A stretch of 42,328 bases of DNA from Hellea sp042093735 (lineage in GTDB: Bacteria > Pseudomonadota > Alphaproteobacteria > Caulobacterales > Maricaulaceae): positions 1 through 42,328 of the forward strand of contig JBELEM010000016.1 of NCBI GenBank assembly GCA_042093735.1, read 5' to 3'. The notes under the pieces are model-generated. The model was not told where the DNA came from, did no database searches, and saw only the letters and a list, made by a program, of their open reading frames with translations. Each line of letters begins with the position of its first letter. Positions within the stretch are counted from its first letter, which is position 1. The translations under genes and the position numbers were made by a program. Shown piece by piece: positions 26,417-34,124 of the stretch.

Positions 26417-26716
26417 TTAATCATCATTAGTCTTGCGCCAAATACCATATTTCCATGGAGCCCAAAAATGTCGTTTTTTAATTATTTTGGGAACGTTATC
26501 AACCCCACTAGTGCCAAACCAATGACAACGCGATAAGCGTGCCAATGTTTGCCACCCCCCTATCCAAGCCCCATGACGCTTAATAGCTTCCCTCGAATAC
26601 TCAGAACAAGAAGGGCTGTGACGGCATTTTATGCCAAAAAAAGTAATTATAGGTGATAAAAAATATTTATAAAACAGCAAGAGTGATAACATAATATTTT
26701 TAAAAAAATACTTCAT
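26417..26716 (-). CDS. yidD: YidD, membrane protein insertion efficiency factor
   Basis: A 99-residue YidD protein. A hydrophobic N-terminus with YKYFLSP is followed by KCRHSPSCSEYSREAIKRHG and a second Cys in LSRCHWFGTSGVD, the invariant family pattern. YidD sits at the inner face of the membrane and helps YidC insertion. It is 23 bp downstream of the IscU-like gene and 73 bp upstream of thrS on the same strand. GGA lies six bases before the ATG. Confidence 0.93.
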   Translation of the reverse strand: MKYFFKNIMLSLLLFYKYFLSPIITFFGIKCRHSPSCSEYSREAIKRHGAWIGGWQTLARLSRCHWFGTSGVDNVPKIIKKRHFWAPWKYGIWRKTNDD

Positions 26717-26739
26717 TGAAAATCCATAAGTGTCAAAAA

Positions 26740-27165
26740 TTATTCTAAATTAATACTTTTGAGTGCTTCAACTGCAGCATTGAATGCTAAAAGTGTAGAG
26801 GCATGCCTCGCAGGGTACGCAGAAACACCCCTGAGCAATTCCAACTCAGAAAAACGAGGGGAAAAACATGCATCTGATCCGTTAAGCATCAAAACAAGCG
26901 AGTTTCTAGCAGCAATTACTTCTTTAAATTCCGCATTGATAATATTTTTATATAATATTGCTGCCGAACTTTGTCCCAAAGCACAAGCTTGCACTCTCAA
27001 GGCAATTGACTTTACTCTTCGATCAGCAACTTTAAGATCAATCTCTAACCATGATCCGCATAGTTTGGAAACTTTCCGTGCGAAACAATCTGGCTTATTT
27101 AATCTTTCATTTTTCAAATTAGCAGATAATTTGAGAATATCCGTATTGTATAGATCATCTAGCAT
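26740..27165 (-). CDS. IscU/NifU-N-like iron-sulfur scaffold protein
   Basis: A 141-residue protein of the NifU_N-like group found next to yidD in Alphaproteobacteria. Residues matching the scaffold fold include Cys36 in KLCGSWLEIDL and Cys61 in QACALGQSSAAI. In relatives a third Cys sits in the C-terminal helix after a conserved R-H pair; here the equivalent position reads PARHAS, with Ser123 in place of Cys. Cys100 is near but in a different loop. So cluster assembly on this protein may be altered, or the family role differs. It is divergent from xerC, 77 bp away. Confidence 0.85.
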   Translation of the reverse strand: MLDDLYNTDILKLSANLKNERLNKPDCFARKVSKLCGSWLEIDLKVADRRVKSIALRVQACALGQSSAAILYKNIINAEFKEVIAARNSLVLMLNGSDACFSPRFSELELLRGVSAYPARHASTLLAFNAAVEALKSINLE

Positions 27166-27242
27166 ATGCTCATATAGCTTAGGTAAATAATTTAATAAAC
27201 CGCTTAAGCTAGAATTAATAATATTGGGTTAGTAGAAAAGAA

Positions 27243-28172
27243 ATGATTGAATACAAAGACATTAAATCAGCGGAAGCACTATTAATTTTCCTAAGACACC
27301 TATCCGCTGAGAGGCGACTTTCAATAAAAACAGTTGAAGCGTATAGAAATGATATAACTGCTTTTCAACTCTTTATCACTAATCATTTGGGACATGAGTT
27401 ATATATTAGTAGTCTTGTTAAATTAAAATCTACTGATTTTAGGTCTTTTTTGTCATTTCAACAACGAAAAGTTAAACCACTCTCAGGCACTTCTATACAG
27501 CGCCAACTATCAGCAATTAGGGGTTATTATAAATATCTAGAACGGCGGTGGGGTATCAAAAATGAGGCTTTAAGGCTAATTAAGGGACCAAAAGTAAATC
27601 ATACAATACCAAAGCCCCTAAGTATTTCTGGTTCCATTGACCTTATTTCAACTAGCAGTAATTATAATTATAAACCTTGGGTTGAGGCACGTAATACAGC
27701 TGTATTAACACTCTGCTATGGTGCGGGTTTACGAATATCTGAGGCAGTTAATTTAACCTACAGCGAAACTCCATTGGGGAACACCTTAAAATTAAGAGGA
27801 AAAGGAGGAAAGGACCGCATAGTTCCGATTCTACCGATAGTTAAGAGAGCTATGGATGATTACCTCGTCCTTCTACCATATAAATTAAATAAAGAAGATC
27901 AGGTTTTTAGGGGGTTGCGAGGGGGAGTATTAAGAGCTGAAATAATTCAGAAGGAAGTAAGAGCTTTAAGAGAAATATTGGGACTTCCAGAAACAGCAAC
28001 ACCACACTCACTTAGGCACAGTTTTGCAACGCACTTATTGGAAGCTGGGGGAGATCTGAGAACAATTCAAAAGCTGCTTGGTCATTCAAGTCTATCTACC
28101 ACACAGAGGTACACTGAAGTTAATAGTTCAGTTTTAAAAAATGTTCACAAAAATGCACATCCAAGAGCTTAA
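27243..28172 (+). CDS. xerC: Tyrosine recombinase XerC
   Basis: A 309-residue tyrosine recombinase with the SAM-like N-terminal domain (residues 10-105) and catalytic domain. Catalytic residues are visible: Arg164 (GAGLRISEAVNL), Lys near 187-190 (RGKGGKDR), His255 and Arg258 (HSLRHSFATHLL), His281 (LLGHSSLSTTQRY) and Tyr290. XerC with XerD resolves chromosome dimers at dif during division. XerC rather than XerD is preferred from its position next to conserved chromosomal genes and the alphaproteobacterial sequence style, but the distinction is not certain. No mobile-element context is seen. The end is 11 bp from the convergent ilvA stop. Confidence 0.88.
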   Translation: MIEYKDIKSAEALLIFLRHLSAERRLSIKTVEAYRNDITAFQLFITNHLGHELYISSLVKLKSTDFRSFLSFQQRKVKPLSGTSIQRQLSAIRGYYKYLERRWGIKNEALRLIKGPKVNHTIPKPLSISGSIDLISTSSNYNYKPWVEARNTAVLTLCYGAGLRISEAVNLTYSETPLGNTLKLRGKGGKDRIVPILPIVKRAMDDYLVLLPYKLNKEDQVFRGLRGGVLRAEIIQKEVRALREILGLPETATPHSLRHSFATHLLEAGGDLRTIQKLLGHSSLSTTQRYTEVNSSVLKNVHKNAHPRA

Positions 28173-28183
28173 AAGCTTCCACC

Positions 28184-29467
28184 TCAATTTCTCAAAAAGT
28201 AATCATAAGCAATATTTTCTGTTTCATCAGTCATTGGGTATCCTATGTTAGATAGACTGGCTTCTAAATTATCAAACTGATACCCATCAACTTTGAAGCC
28301 GCAAAGCACATGCCCAGTTGACGCTCCGTGATTTCTATAGTGAAAAAGAGAGATGTCCCAGTCATTATTTAAACTCGTCAAAAAATTTGTTAATGCACCA
28401 GGCCTTTCCGGAAAATCAAAACGATAGATTTTTTCAACAAAGGTTTTAGCAGGCCTACCCCCTACCATGTGCCGCAAATGACGCTTAGATAATCTATCAT
28501 TAGATAAATCAACAATGTTAATGTCATTTTCTTCCATAGAATTAATTATACTACGGTGCTCATAAGAGGACTGCGTTTTAACTCCCACGAATATTCTTGC
28601 TATTTTATCAGATGAATACCTGTAATTAAATTCAGTTATATCGCGCTTGTCTAAGGTTTTAACAAATTCAAGGAATGCTCCCTTTTTCTCAGGAATCTCA
28701 GCAGCAAATAGCATCTCTTGACCAGACCCAAGTTCCGCCTGCTCAACTATGTTCCCGATTCTGTCAAAGTTTACATTAGCACCAGATATTGTAGCTACAG
28801 ATGTTCCTTTTGGAGCAGTGCCTAAACTGACTTGCTTAAGAAAACCTGCTAATGCTAAGGCACCTGCTGGTTCGACTAAAGTTCGAGTTACCTCATAAAT
28901 ATCTTTAACTGCTGAACAGATCTCAGCATTCGTTACTGTAATACACTCGTCAACAACTCTCTGACATATCGCAAATGTATTAGACCCAACAGTTTTGACT
29001 GCAACCCCATCAGCAAAACCATCTACCTTATCGAGCTTTACAGGACGCCCTGAATTTAAAGATGTTTGAAGTGTTGCTGCACCCTCAGGTTCAACAGCAA
29101 TTATTTTTATATTAGGAGACACAGATTTTACCCATGTGCCAATCCCTGAAATTAAGCCACCGCCGCCAGTACACACATAAATCGCATCAGGAGTATGGTC
29201 CATTTGCTCTAAGATTTCTTTTCCAACAGTGCCCTGTCCAGCTATAACGTCTAACTCATCAAATGGGTGAATAAATATGGCCCCTGTTTCTTTGGAGTAT
29301 TTTAAGGCTGCCTTGCAAGATTCATCATAATTTTCTCCGATTAAACGTATCTCAGCACCTGCTGCACGTACAGCATTGATTTTTATTTTTGGAGTAGTTA
29401 TTGGCATAAATATAACTGCTTTAGTTTGATAATATTTGGCTGCAGATGCCATTCCTTGGGCATGATT
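28184..29467 (-). CDS. ilvA: Threonine dehydratase, biosynthetic, 5' part lost in the assembly gap
   Basis: C-terminal 427 residues of IlvA, which deaminates threonine to 2-oxobutanoate, the first committed step to isoleucine. The visible part begins at NHAQGMASAAKYY, which in E. coli IlvA is near residue 88 of 514, so about 85-90 N-terminal residues including the PLP lysine are in the gap. Seen: CTGGGGLISGIGTW (PLP phosphate cup), ATISGANVNFDRIG, then two ACT-like regulatory domains (PEKKGAFLEFVKTL and FPERPGALTNFLTSL), so it should be feedback-controlled by Ile/Val. It is the last visible gene of the branched-chain operon. Confidence 0.94.
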   Translation of the reverse strand, partial: NHAQGMASAAKYYQTKAVIFMPITTPKIKINAVRAAGAEIRLIGENYDESCKAALKYSKETGAIFIHPFDELDVIAGQGTVGKEILEQMDHTPDAIYVCTGGGGLISGIGTWVKSVSPNIKIIAVEPEGAATLQTSLNSGRPVKLDKVDGFADGVAVKTVGSNTFAICQRVVDECITVTNAEICSAVKDIYEVTRTLVEPAGALALAGFLKQVSLGTAPKGTSVATISGANVNFDRIGNIVEQAELGSGQEMLFAAEIPEKKGAFLEFVKTLDKRDITEFNYRYSSDKIARIFVGVKTQSSYEHRSIINSMEENDINIVDLSNDRLSKRHLRHMVGGRPAKTFVEKIYRFDFPERPGALTNFLTSLNNDWDISLFHYRNHGASTGHVLCGFKVDGYQFDNLEASLSNIGYPMTDETENIAYDYFLRN

Positions 29468-29567
29468 NNNNNNNNNNNNNNNNNNNNNNNNNNNNNNNNN
29501 NNNNNNNNNNNNNNNNNNNNNNNNNNNNNNNNNNNNNNNNNNNNNNNNNNNNNNNNNNNNNNNNNNN
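29468..29567. other. Assembly gap of 100 N
   Basis: Exactly 100 undetermined bases, the usual placeholder for a scaffold join of unknown size. The flanks code for the middle of LeuB (right) and the N-terminal quarter of IlvA (left). Both are on the minus strand and happen to be in the same frame across the Ns, which makes them look like one 688-codon frame. By comparison with E. coli lengths about 135 LeuB codons and 87 IlvA codons are missing, so the real gap is at least about 670 bp, and further genes between them cannot be excluded. Confidence 0.98.
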
Positions 29568-30250
29568 GTAAGCATATGCATAGTCATTGCATCAATAAGT
29601 AAATGCTCAACTTTTACATCATTATATCTTTTAGAAACTTCCGTCACAGTCTCTCTCCACAATCGCGATGTTTCAAGAACATTAGATTTATCAACAGAAG
29701 TAACTTTCTTTTTACGCTGCCTTGCCAAATCAAAGGCTTTTATAGTTATACGTTCAATCTCTTTCTTAGAATACCGGCATTCGTCAAAAGCACCTGAACT
29801 ATCGCGTCCTTTTTTACCAAAATATATCCCGCCTGTCAGTTCACGCATAACTATGAAGTCAGTTCCTACTATTCTTTCATGTTTCAGAGGAGACCTACTT
29901 ATTAATTCATCGTATGGTTTGCATGGGCGGATATTGGCATATAAATTCAGTTTTTTTCTTAAAGGTAATAATGAGCCTAATTCTGGGCGCTCATCTCCTT
30001 TGAGGTGATCCCATTTAGGACCCCCAACAGCGCCGAGTAAAATAGCGCCTGTTCGCTTACAAGACTCAAAGGTTTCTACAGGAAGAGGTTTTCCTAACTC
30101 ATCAATAGCCGCACCCCCGATAAGGTGTTGCTCTATTTCTAAATTATGACCAAATTTACTAGAGACCGCCTTTAAAACATTTATAGCAGCACCTCCTACT
30201 TCAGGCCCTATCCCATCTCCTGGAAGATATGTAAAATTTATTTTTGCCAT
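29568..30250 (-). CDS. leuB: 3-isopropylmalate dehydrogenase, 3' part lost in the assembly gap
   Basis: N-terminal 227 residues of LeuB, the NAD-dependent oxidative decarboxylase of leucine synthesis. Seen: LPGDGIGPEVGGAAINVL, GAILLGAVGGPKWDHL, the substrate arginines in LLPLRKKLNLYANIRPCKPY, VMRELTGGIYFGKKGRD, SVDKSNVLETSRLWRETV and the catalytic HLLIDAMTMHML, where the gap starts. Missing are the second metal-binding and cofactor parts, about 135 residues. The start is 6 bp after leuD. Confidence 0.95.
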
Positions 30251-30256
30251 ACAATA

Positions 30257-30832
30257 CTATCTATTTTCATATTCAGAAATTTGGTTATTTTGTTCAAGCA
30301 AATAACCCATTTCATCAAGCCCTTCGAGAAGGCAATAACGGGAAAAACTATCTATAACAAAAGAGTGAGACCCCATTCCTCTTGGAAGCTCAAGTAAGCA
30401 AGACTCAAGATTTACAGTTACATACACTCCTGGATGTTCGATAAGCCATTCATGAACCTCTTTATTTATAGTGACAGGTAGCAAACCATTTTTAAGGGAA
30501 TTACTTTTGAAAATATCGGCAATACTTGAACTAATTACTACACGAAATCCATAGTCAGTAAGGCCCCAAGGGGCATGTTCACGTGATGAACCGCAACCAA
30601 AATTATCTCCCGCAACGAGTATTTTACATGCCTTGCCACTTTCAGAGTTTAACTCATGATTAGTTAAGGTTCCAGAATCAGTATATCGCAAGTTAGAAAA
30701 AACATGTTCTCCAAGTCCATTCCTCGTTGTCATTGATAAAAATTTAGCAGGCATTATCTGATCCGTATCAATATTAGCTGATGGCAAGACTAATGTCCTT
30801 GAGGAAACTATTTTTAATGGTTTTATACTCAT
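30257..30832 (-). CDS. leuD: 3-isopropylmalate dehydratase small subunit
   Basis: A 191-residue LeuD, the swivel subunit that with LeuC isomerises 2- to 3-isopropylmalate. It shows LPSANIDTDQIMPAKFL, the substrate-binding VAGDNFGCGSSREHAPWGL, and SSIADIFKSNSLKNGLLPV. Its ATG overlaps the leuC stop by 4 bases, consistent with coupled synthesis of the two subunits in equal amounts. Confidence 0.96.
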   Translation of the reverse strand: MSIKPLKIVSSRTLVLPSANIDTDQIMPAKFLSMTTRNGLGEHVFSNLRYTDSGTLTNHELNSESGKACKILVAGDNFGCGSSREHAPWGLTDYGFRVVISSSIADIFKSNSLKNGLLPVTINKEVHEWLIEHPGVYVTVNLESCLLELPRGMGSHSFVIDSFSRYCLLEGLDEMGYLLEQNNQISEYENR

Positions 30833-32223
30833 TTATTATTCTTTAAATTTCGAGGATCCTCAATTACGCCTGCAACAGCAGTTGAAGCAGCTGTTTCGGG
30901 TGATGCCAATATAGTACGCACACCAGGGCCTTGGCGCCCTATAAAGTTACGGTTAGACGTTGAAACTATAAGTTCTCCAGGCAAACCTATGTCACCGTTC
31001 ATACCCAAGCACATTGAACATCCAGGTTCACGCCAGTCAGCACCTGCATCTTTAAATATTTTATCTAGACCTTCTTTCTCAGCGATAGCTTTTACTTGAG
31101 CGCTTCCGGGCACAACTAAAGCTTTCACATGCGGAGCTATTTTCTTTTTTTTAAAAATGCTTGCTGCTGCTCTGAGGTCGTCCATACGGGAGTTAGTGCA
31201 AGAACCTATAAAAACCTTATCAACCTTCATACCCAGCATTTTATCACCCTCTTTAATTTGCATATAATCGAATGAAGCTTGTTCTGCTAGGTTACTAGAT
31301 TTCGGAACAATGGAGTCTATCGGGATACCCATCCCTGGGTGAGTGCCATATGTAACCATTGGCTTTATTGAGGCAGCCTTAATATTAATTTCTTTATCAA
31401 ACACAGCGCCCTCATCGGTGGATAGAGACAGCCATTCAGCACAACTATCCTCATAGTTATTAGGGGTATATTTACGGCCTTTAAGGAATTCAAAGGTCAC
31501 TTCATCGGGTGCAATCATACCGCAGCGAGCCCCTGCTTCAATCGACATATTACAAACGGTCATTCGACCGTCCATACTCATATCTTCAAAAATATTTCCA
31601 CGGTACTCAATAGCGTAACCAGTACCACCTCCAATTCCTATCAATGAAATTATATGTAGAATTACATCCTTTGGAGTAACTCCTTGGTTAAGCTTTCCAT
31701 TCACATTTATTGCCATAGTTTTAGGCTTTCTCATCAAAATACATTGATTTGCAAGAACGTGCCCTACCTGAGTAGTACCAATACCAAATGCAATTGCGCC
31801 AAACGCTCCATGAGTTGAGGTATGGCTATCGCCACATACAATAGTTGCCCCAGGGTGAGTGGCCCCAAGCTCAGGACCCATTACATGAACAATACCGCGG
31901 TATTTACTATCCCAACCATGCGTCTCGATATTAAATTTTTTTGTATTACGCAGTAATGTATCTACTTGTACACGAGCTTCATCCGTAATGTAAGGCCTAG
32001 AGCCGTCCTTATTTAAAAGAGTTGGCGTAGAATGATCAATGGTCGCTAGAGTTAAATCAGGCCTTCTCACGCTCAGACCTCTATCCCCTAATACAGTAAA
32101 TGCTTGAGGGGAAGTAACCTCATGAATGAGGTGCAAATCTATGAAGATTGTAGCTGGGTGTGTTTCTGTCTCAGAAACAACAACGTGCTTTTCCCAAACT
32201 TTGTCAAAAAGTGTTTTTCTCAT
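30829..32223 (-). CDS. leuC: 3-isopropylmalate dehydratase large subunit
   Basis: A 464-residue aconitase-family subunit carrying the 4Fe-4S cluster. Cluster ligands are in FIGSCTNSRMDDLRAAA and PGCSMCLGMNGD; other signatures are HEVTSPQAFTVL, CGDSHTSTHGAFGAIAFGIG and SNRNFIGRQGPG. Length is normal. It starts one base after the leuA stop and overlaps leuD, all within the branched-chain operon. Confidence 0.97.
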   Translation of the reverse strand: MRKTLFDKVWEKHVVVSETETHPATIFIDLHLIHEVTSPQAFTVLGDRGLSVRRPDLTLATIDHSTPTLLNKDGSRPYITDEARVQVDTLLRNTKKFNIETHGWDSKYRGIVHVMGPELGATHPGATIVCGDSHTSTHGAFGAIAFGIGTTQVGHVLANQCILMRKPKTMAINVNGKLNQGVTPKDVILHIISLIGIGGGTGYAIEYRGNIFEDMSMDGRMTVCNMSIEAGARCGMIAPDEVTFEFLKGRKYTPNNYEDSCAEWLSLSTDEGAVFDKEINIKAASIKPMVTYGTHPGMGIPIDSIVPKSSNLAEQASFDYMQIKEGDKMLGMKVDKVFIGSCTNSRMDDLRAAASIFKKKKIAPHVKALVVPGSAQVKAIAEKEGLDKIFKDAGADWREPGCSMCLGMNGDIGLPGELIVSTSNRNFIGRQGPGVRTILASPETAASTAVAGVIEDPRNLKNNK

Positions 32224-32224
32224 A

Positions 32225-33778
32225 TCAGTGCTGTGCCGCTATCGAAGCTTGACGCACGGCCCTCCGTTCGATCCTGTTGATAACATCAAGATAAGCCTTA
32301 GCTCCAGCAAGAACCGTGTCAGTACTTGCTCCCCGGCCTTGATAGTTTTCAAATTTAGTTGAAACACTAACTGACGCTTCAGCCATTGCATCTTTACCCT
32401 CAGAAACAGATTGTACTGTAAAGCTTTCAAGATGTAATGGATGCCCAGTTATTTCGGATATTGCTAGAAAAACAGCATTTACTGGTCCTGCAGCTTGGAT
32501 AATTGTCTCCTCTAAGTTACCGCTTTCGTGTAACAACTTAACCTTGGCGCTTGGAGTATTATTATTATCAGAACCGGCTGAAACAGAGAGGCTTTCCAAT
32601 TTCCAAGGCCCTTGGGTTCCCACTGCCTCGCCGAGTATTAAAGCCTCTAAATCGGCATCAAAAACTTCTTTTTTTGAATCTGCTAGCTCCTTAAATGCTA
32701 CAAAGACAGACTTTAGTTGGTTATCTGACAGATCAAAACCAATCTTTTCAGCGCGGCTTTTTAGAGCAGCTCTTCCTGAATGCTTGCCTAGAACTAAGTT
32801 ATCAGTTGAAACACCTACATCCTCAGGTTTCATGATTTCATAAGTCTCACGGTTAGCTAAGACGCCATGTTGATGGATACCACTTTCATGAGCAAATGCA
32901 TTTTTTCCAACTATTGCTTTATTACGGGGTACGGGGTTTCCAGTTAATGTAGCAAGTAACTTTGAAGCGCCGTATATACCTTCAGTTTTAATATCGGTAG
33001 TGAGCCCATAAAAATCCTTGCGGGTATTTAGAGCCATAACAACCTCCTCGGTAGCACAATTTCCAGCTCTCTCACCAATACCGTTAAGAGCGCATTCTAC
33101 CTGCCTCGCCCCACCTCTGATGGCAGCAAGGGAATTTGCAACTGCCAAGCCAAGGTCATCATGACAGTGCGCTGAAAATATAGTCTTATCACAACCTTCA
33201 ATCTGACTTGTGAGAAATTCAAATAGTTTTTGTATCTCCTCAGGAGTTGTATAGCCTACCGTGTCGGGAATATTAATTGTTGTAGCTCCTGCCTTTATTG
33301 CAGCCTCAACAACTCTTTTAAGATAGTCTTTTTCAGTCCTTATGGCATCTTCACATGAAAATTCGACATCATCAGTAAAATTTCTTGCTAGCTTTATGCC
33401 CGCGATCGCACGATTAATGATTTCATCTTTGGACATTTTTAATTTATACTCTCGGTGCAAAGGTGAAGTAGCAATAAAGGTATGAATACGGCCTGATTTA
33501 GCCAATTTAATTGCTTGCCCGCTCGAGCGAATATCGTTTTCATTACACCGCGCTAAAGAACAAATTGTGCTATTTTTAATATTTTCAGCTATTGTCTTTA
33601 TTGCCTCGAAATCACCAGGCGATGCAGCAGCAAATCCAGCCTCAATTACATTAACACCAAGACCCTCCAATGCGTGAGCCATTGCAAGCTTCTGTCCCGA
33701 AGACATTGAAAAGCCTGGCGCTTGTTCCCCATCCCTTAGGGTCGTATCAAAAATTATAACTTTATTTTTATTCATCAT
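32225..33778 (-). CDS. leuA: 2-isopropylmalate synthase
   Basis: A 517-residue LeuA of the bacterial (short) type. The TIM-barrel active site is seen in IFDTTLRDGEQAPGFSM, SAHCHDDLGLAVANSLAA and LNGIGERAGNCATEEV; the linker GKHSGRAALKSR and the C-terminal regulatory domain (from about residue 390), which binds leucine for feedback inhibition, are intact. ATG 33778 is followed directly by a second ATG. It lies 35 bp after the acetolactate synthase small subunit; that gap has no visible promoter or terminator. Confidence 0.97.
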   Translation of the reverse strand: MMNKNKVIIFDTTLRDGEQAPGFSMSSGQKLAMAHALEGLGVNVIEAGFAAASPGDFEAIKTIAENIKNSTICSLARCNENDIRSSGQAIKLAKSGRIHTFIATSPLHREYKLKMSKDEIINRAIAGIKLARNFTDDVEFSCEDAIRTEKDYLKRVVEAAIKAGATTINIPDTVGYTTPEEIQKLFEFLTSQIEGCDKTIFSAHCHDDLGLAVANSLAAIRGGARQVECALNGIGERAGNCATEEVVMALNTRKDFYGLTTDIKTEGIYGASKLLATLTGNPVPRNKAIVGKNAFAHESGIHQHGVLANRETYEIMKPEDVGVSTDNLVLGKHSGRAALKSRAEKIGFDLSDNQLKSVFVAFKELADSKKEVFDADLEALILGEAVGTQGPWKLESLSVSAGSDNNNTPSAKVKLLHESGNLEETIIQAAGPVNAVFLAISEITGHPLHLESFTVQSVSEGKDAMAEASVSVSTKFENYQGRGASTDTVLAGAKAYLDVINRIERRAVRQASIAAQH

Positions 33779-33813
33779 TATGAATTCTCTAAATATTATC
33801 TATCTATAAGCTT

Positions 33814-34116
33814 CTAAGCTCTTTCAGCATGCTTTCGTCTTCCTACTTTCTCAGCGCTGACCACATTATAGAGCCGTTCTAATTGTTTACATAATGTATC
33901 AAGGTTACTTGGACCGCCCGTATCTTCAATATGAACCAATAAATCAAAATCACCATCGACACGCTGAGTGCAATGCACATCTCTATAATCATATCCACGG
34001 CGTTCAATAGTTCCCAATGCCCTAATTAAGGTTCCGCTAACATCATGCAGTACAATTTTAAGCTTACCCTGAACACCAGAGGGTTCAAATGTTTTATTTC
34101 TCTGTAATTCTACCAT
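33814..34116 (-). CDS. ilvM: Acetolactate synthase small subunit, short IlvM-like type
   Basis: A 100-residue regulatory subunit made of a single ACT domain (KLKIVLHDVSGTLIRALGTI, RRGYDYRDVHC, LDTLCKQLERLYNVVSAE). Typical IlvH/IlvN of Alphaproteobacteria have about 160-180 residues with an extra C-terminal domain; this one has the length of E. coli IlvM, the partner of the IlvG (AHAS II) large subunit. The large subunit 8 bp upstream also looks IlvG-like, which supports the reading. The name is by length and context, since short ACT domains diverge quickly. Confidence 0.82.
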   Translation of the reverse strand: MVELQRNKTFEPSGVQGKLKIVLHDVSGTLIRALGTIERRGYDYRDVHCTQRVDGDFDLLVHIEDTGGPSNLDTLCKQLERLYNVVSAEKVGRRKHAERA

Positions 34117-34124
34117 TACATTTC

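Noticed and set aside
26759..27190. Plus-strand frame of 143 codons
   Set aside because: It is antisense to the IscU-like gene, has no recognisable family and no ribosome site.
27243..28172. Integrase of a mobile element
   Set aside because: The recombinase has XerC-like size and motifs and sits among housekeeping genes, with no attachment repeats or phage genes nearby.
28184..30250. A single 688-codon LeuB-IlvA fusion
   Set aside because: The frame only continues because 100 N were placed between two unrelated, truncated enzymes; both miss internal parts required for function.
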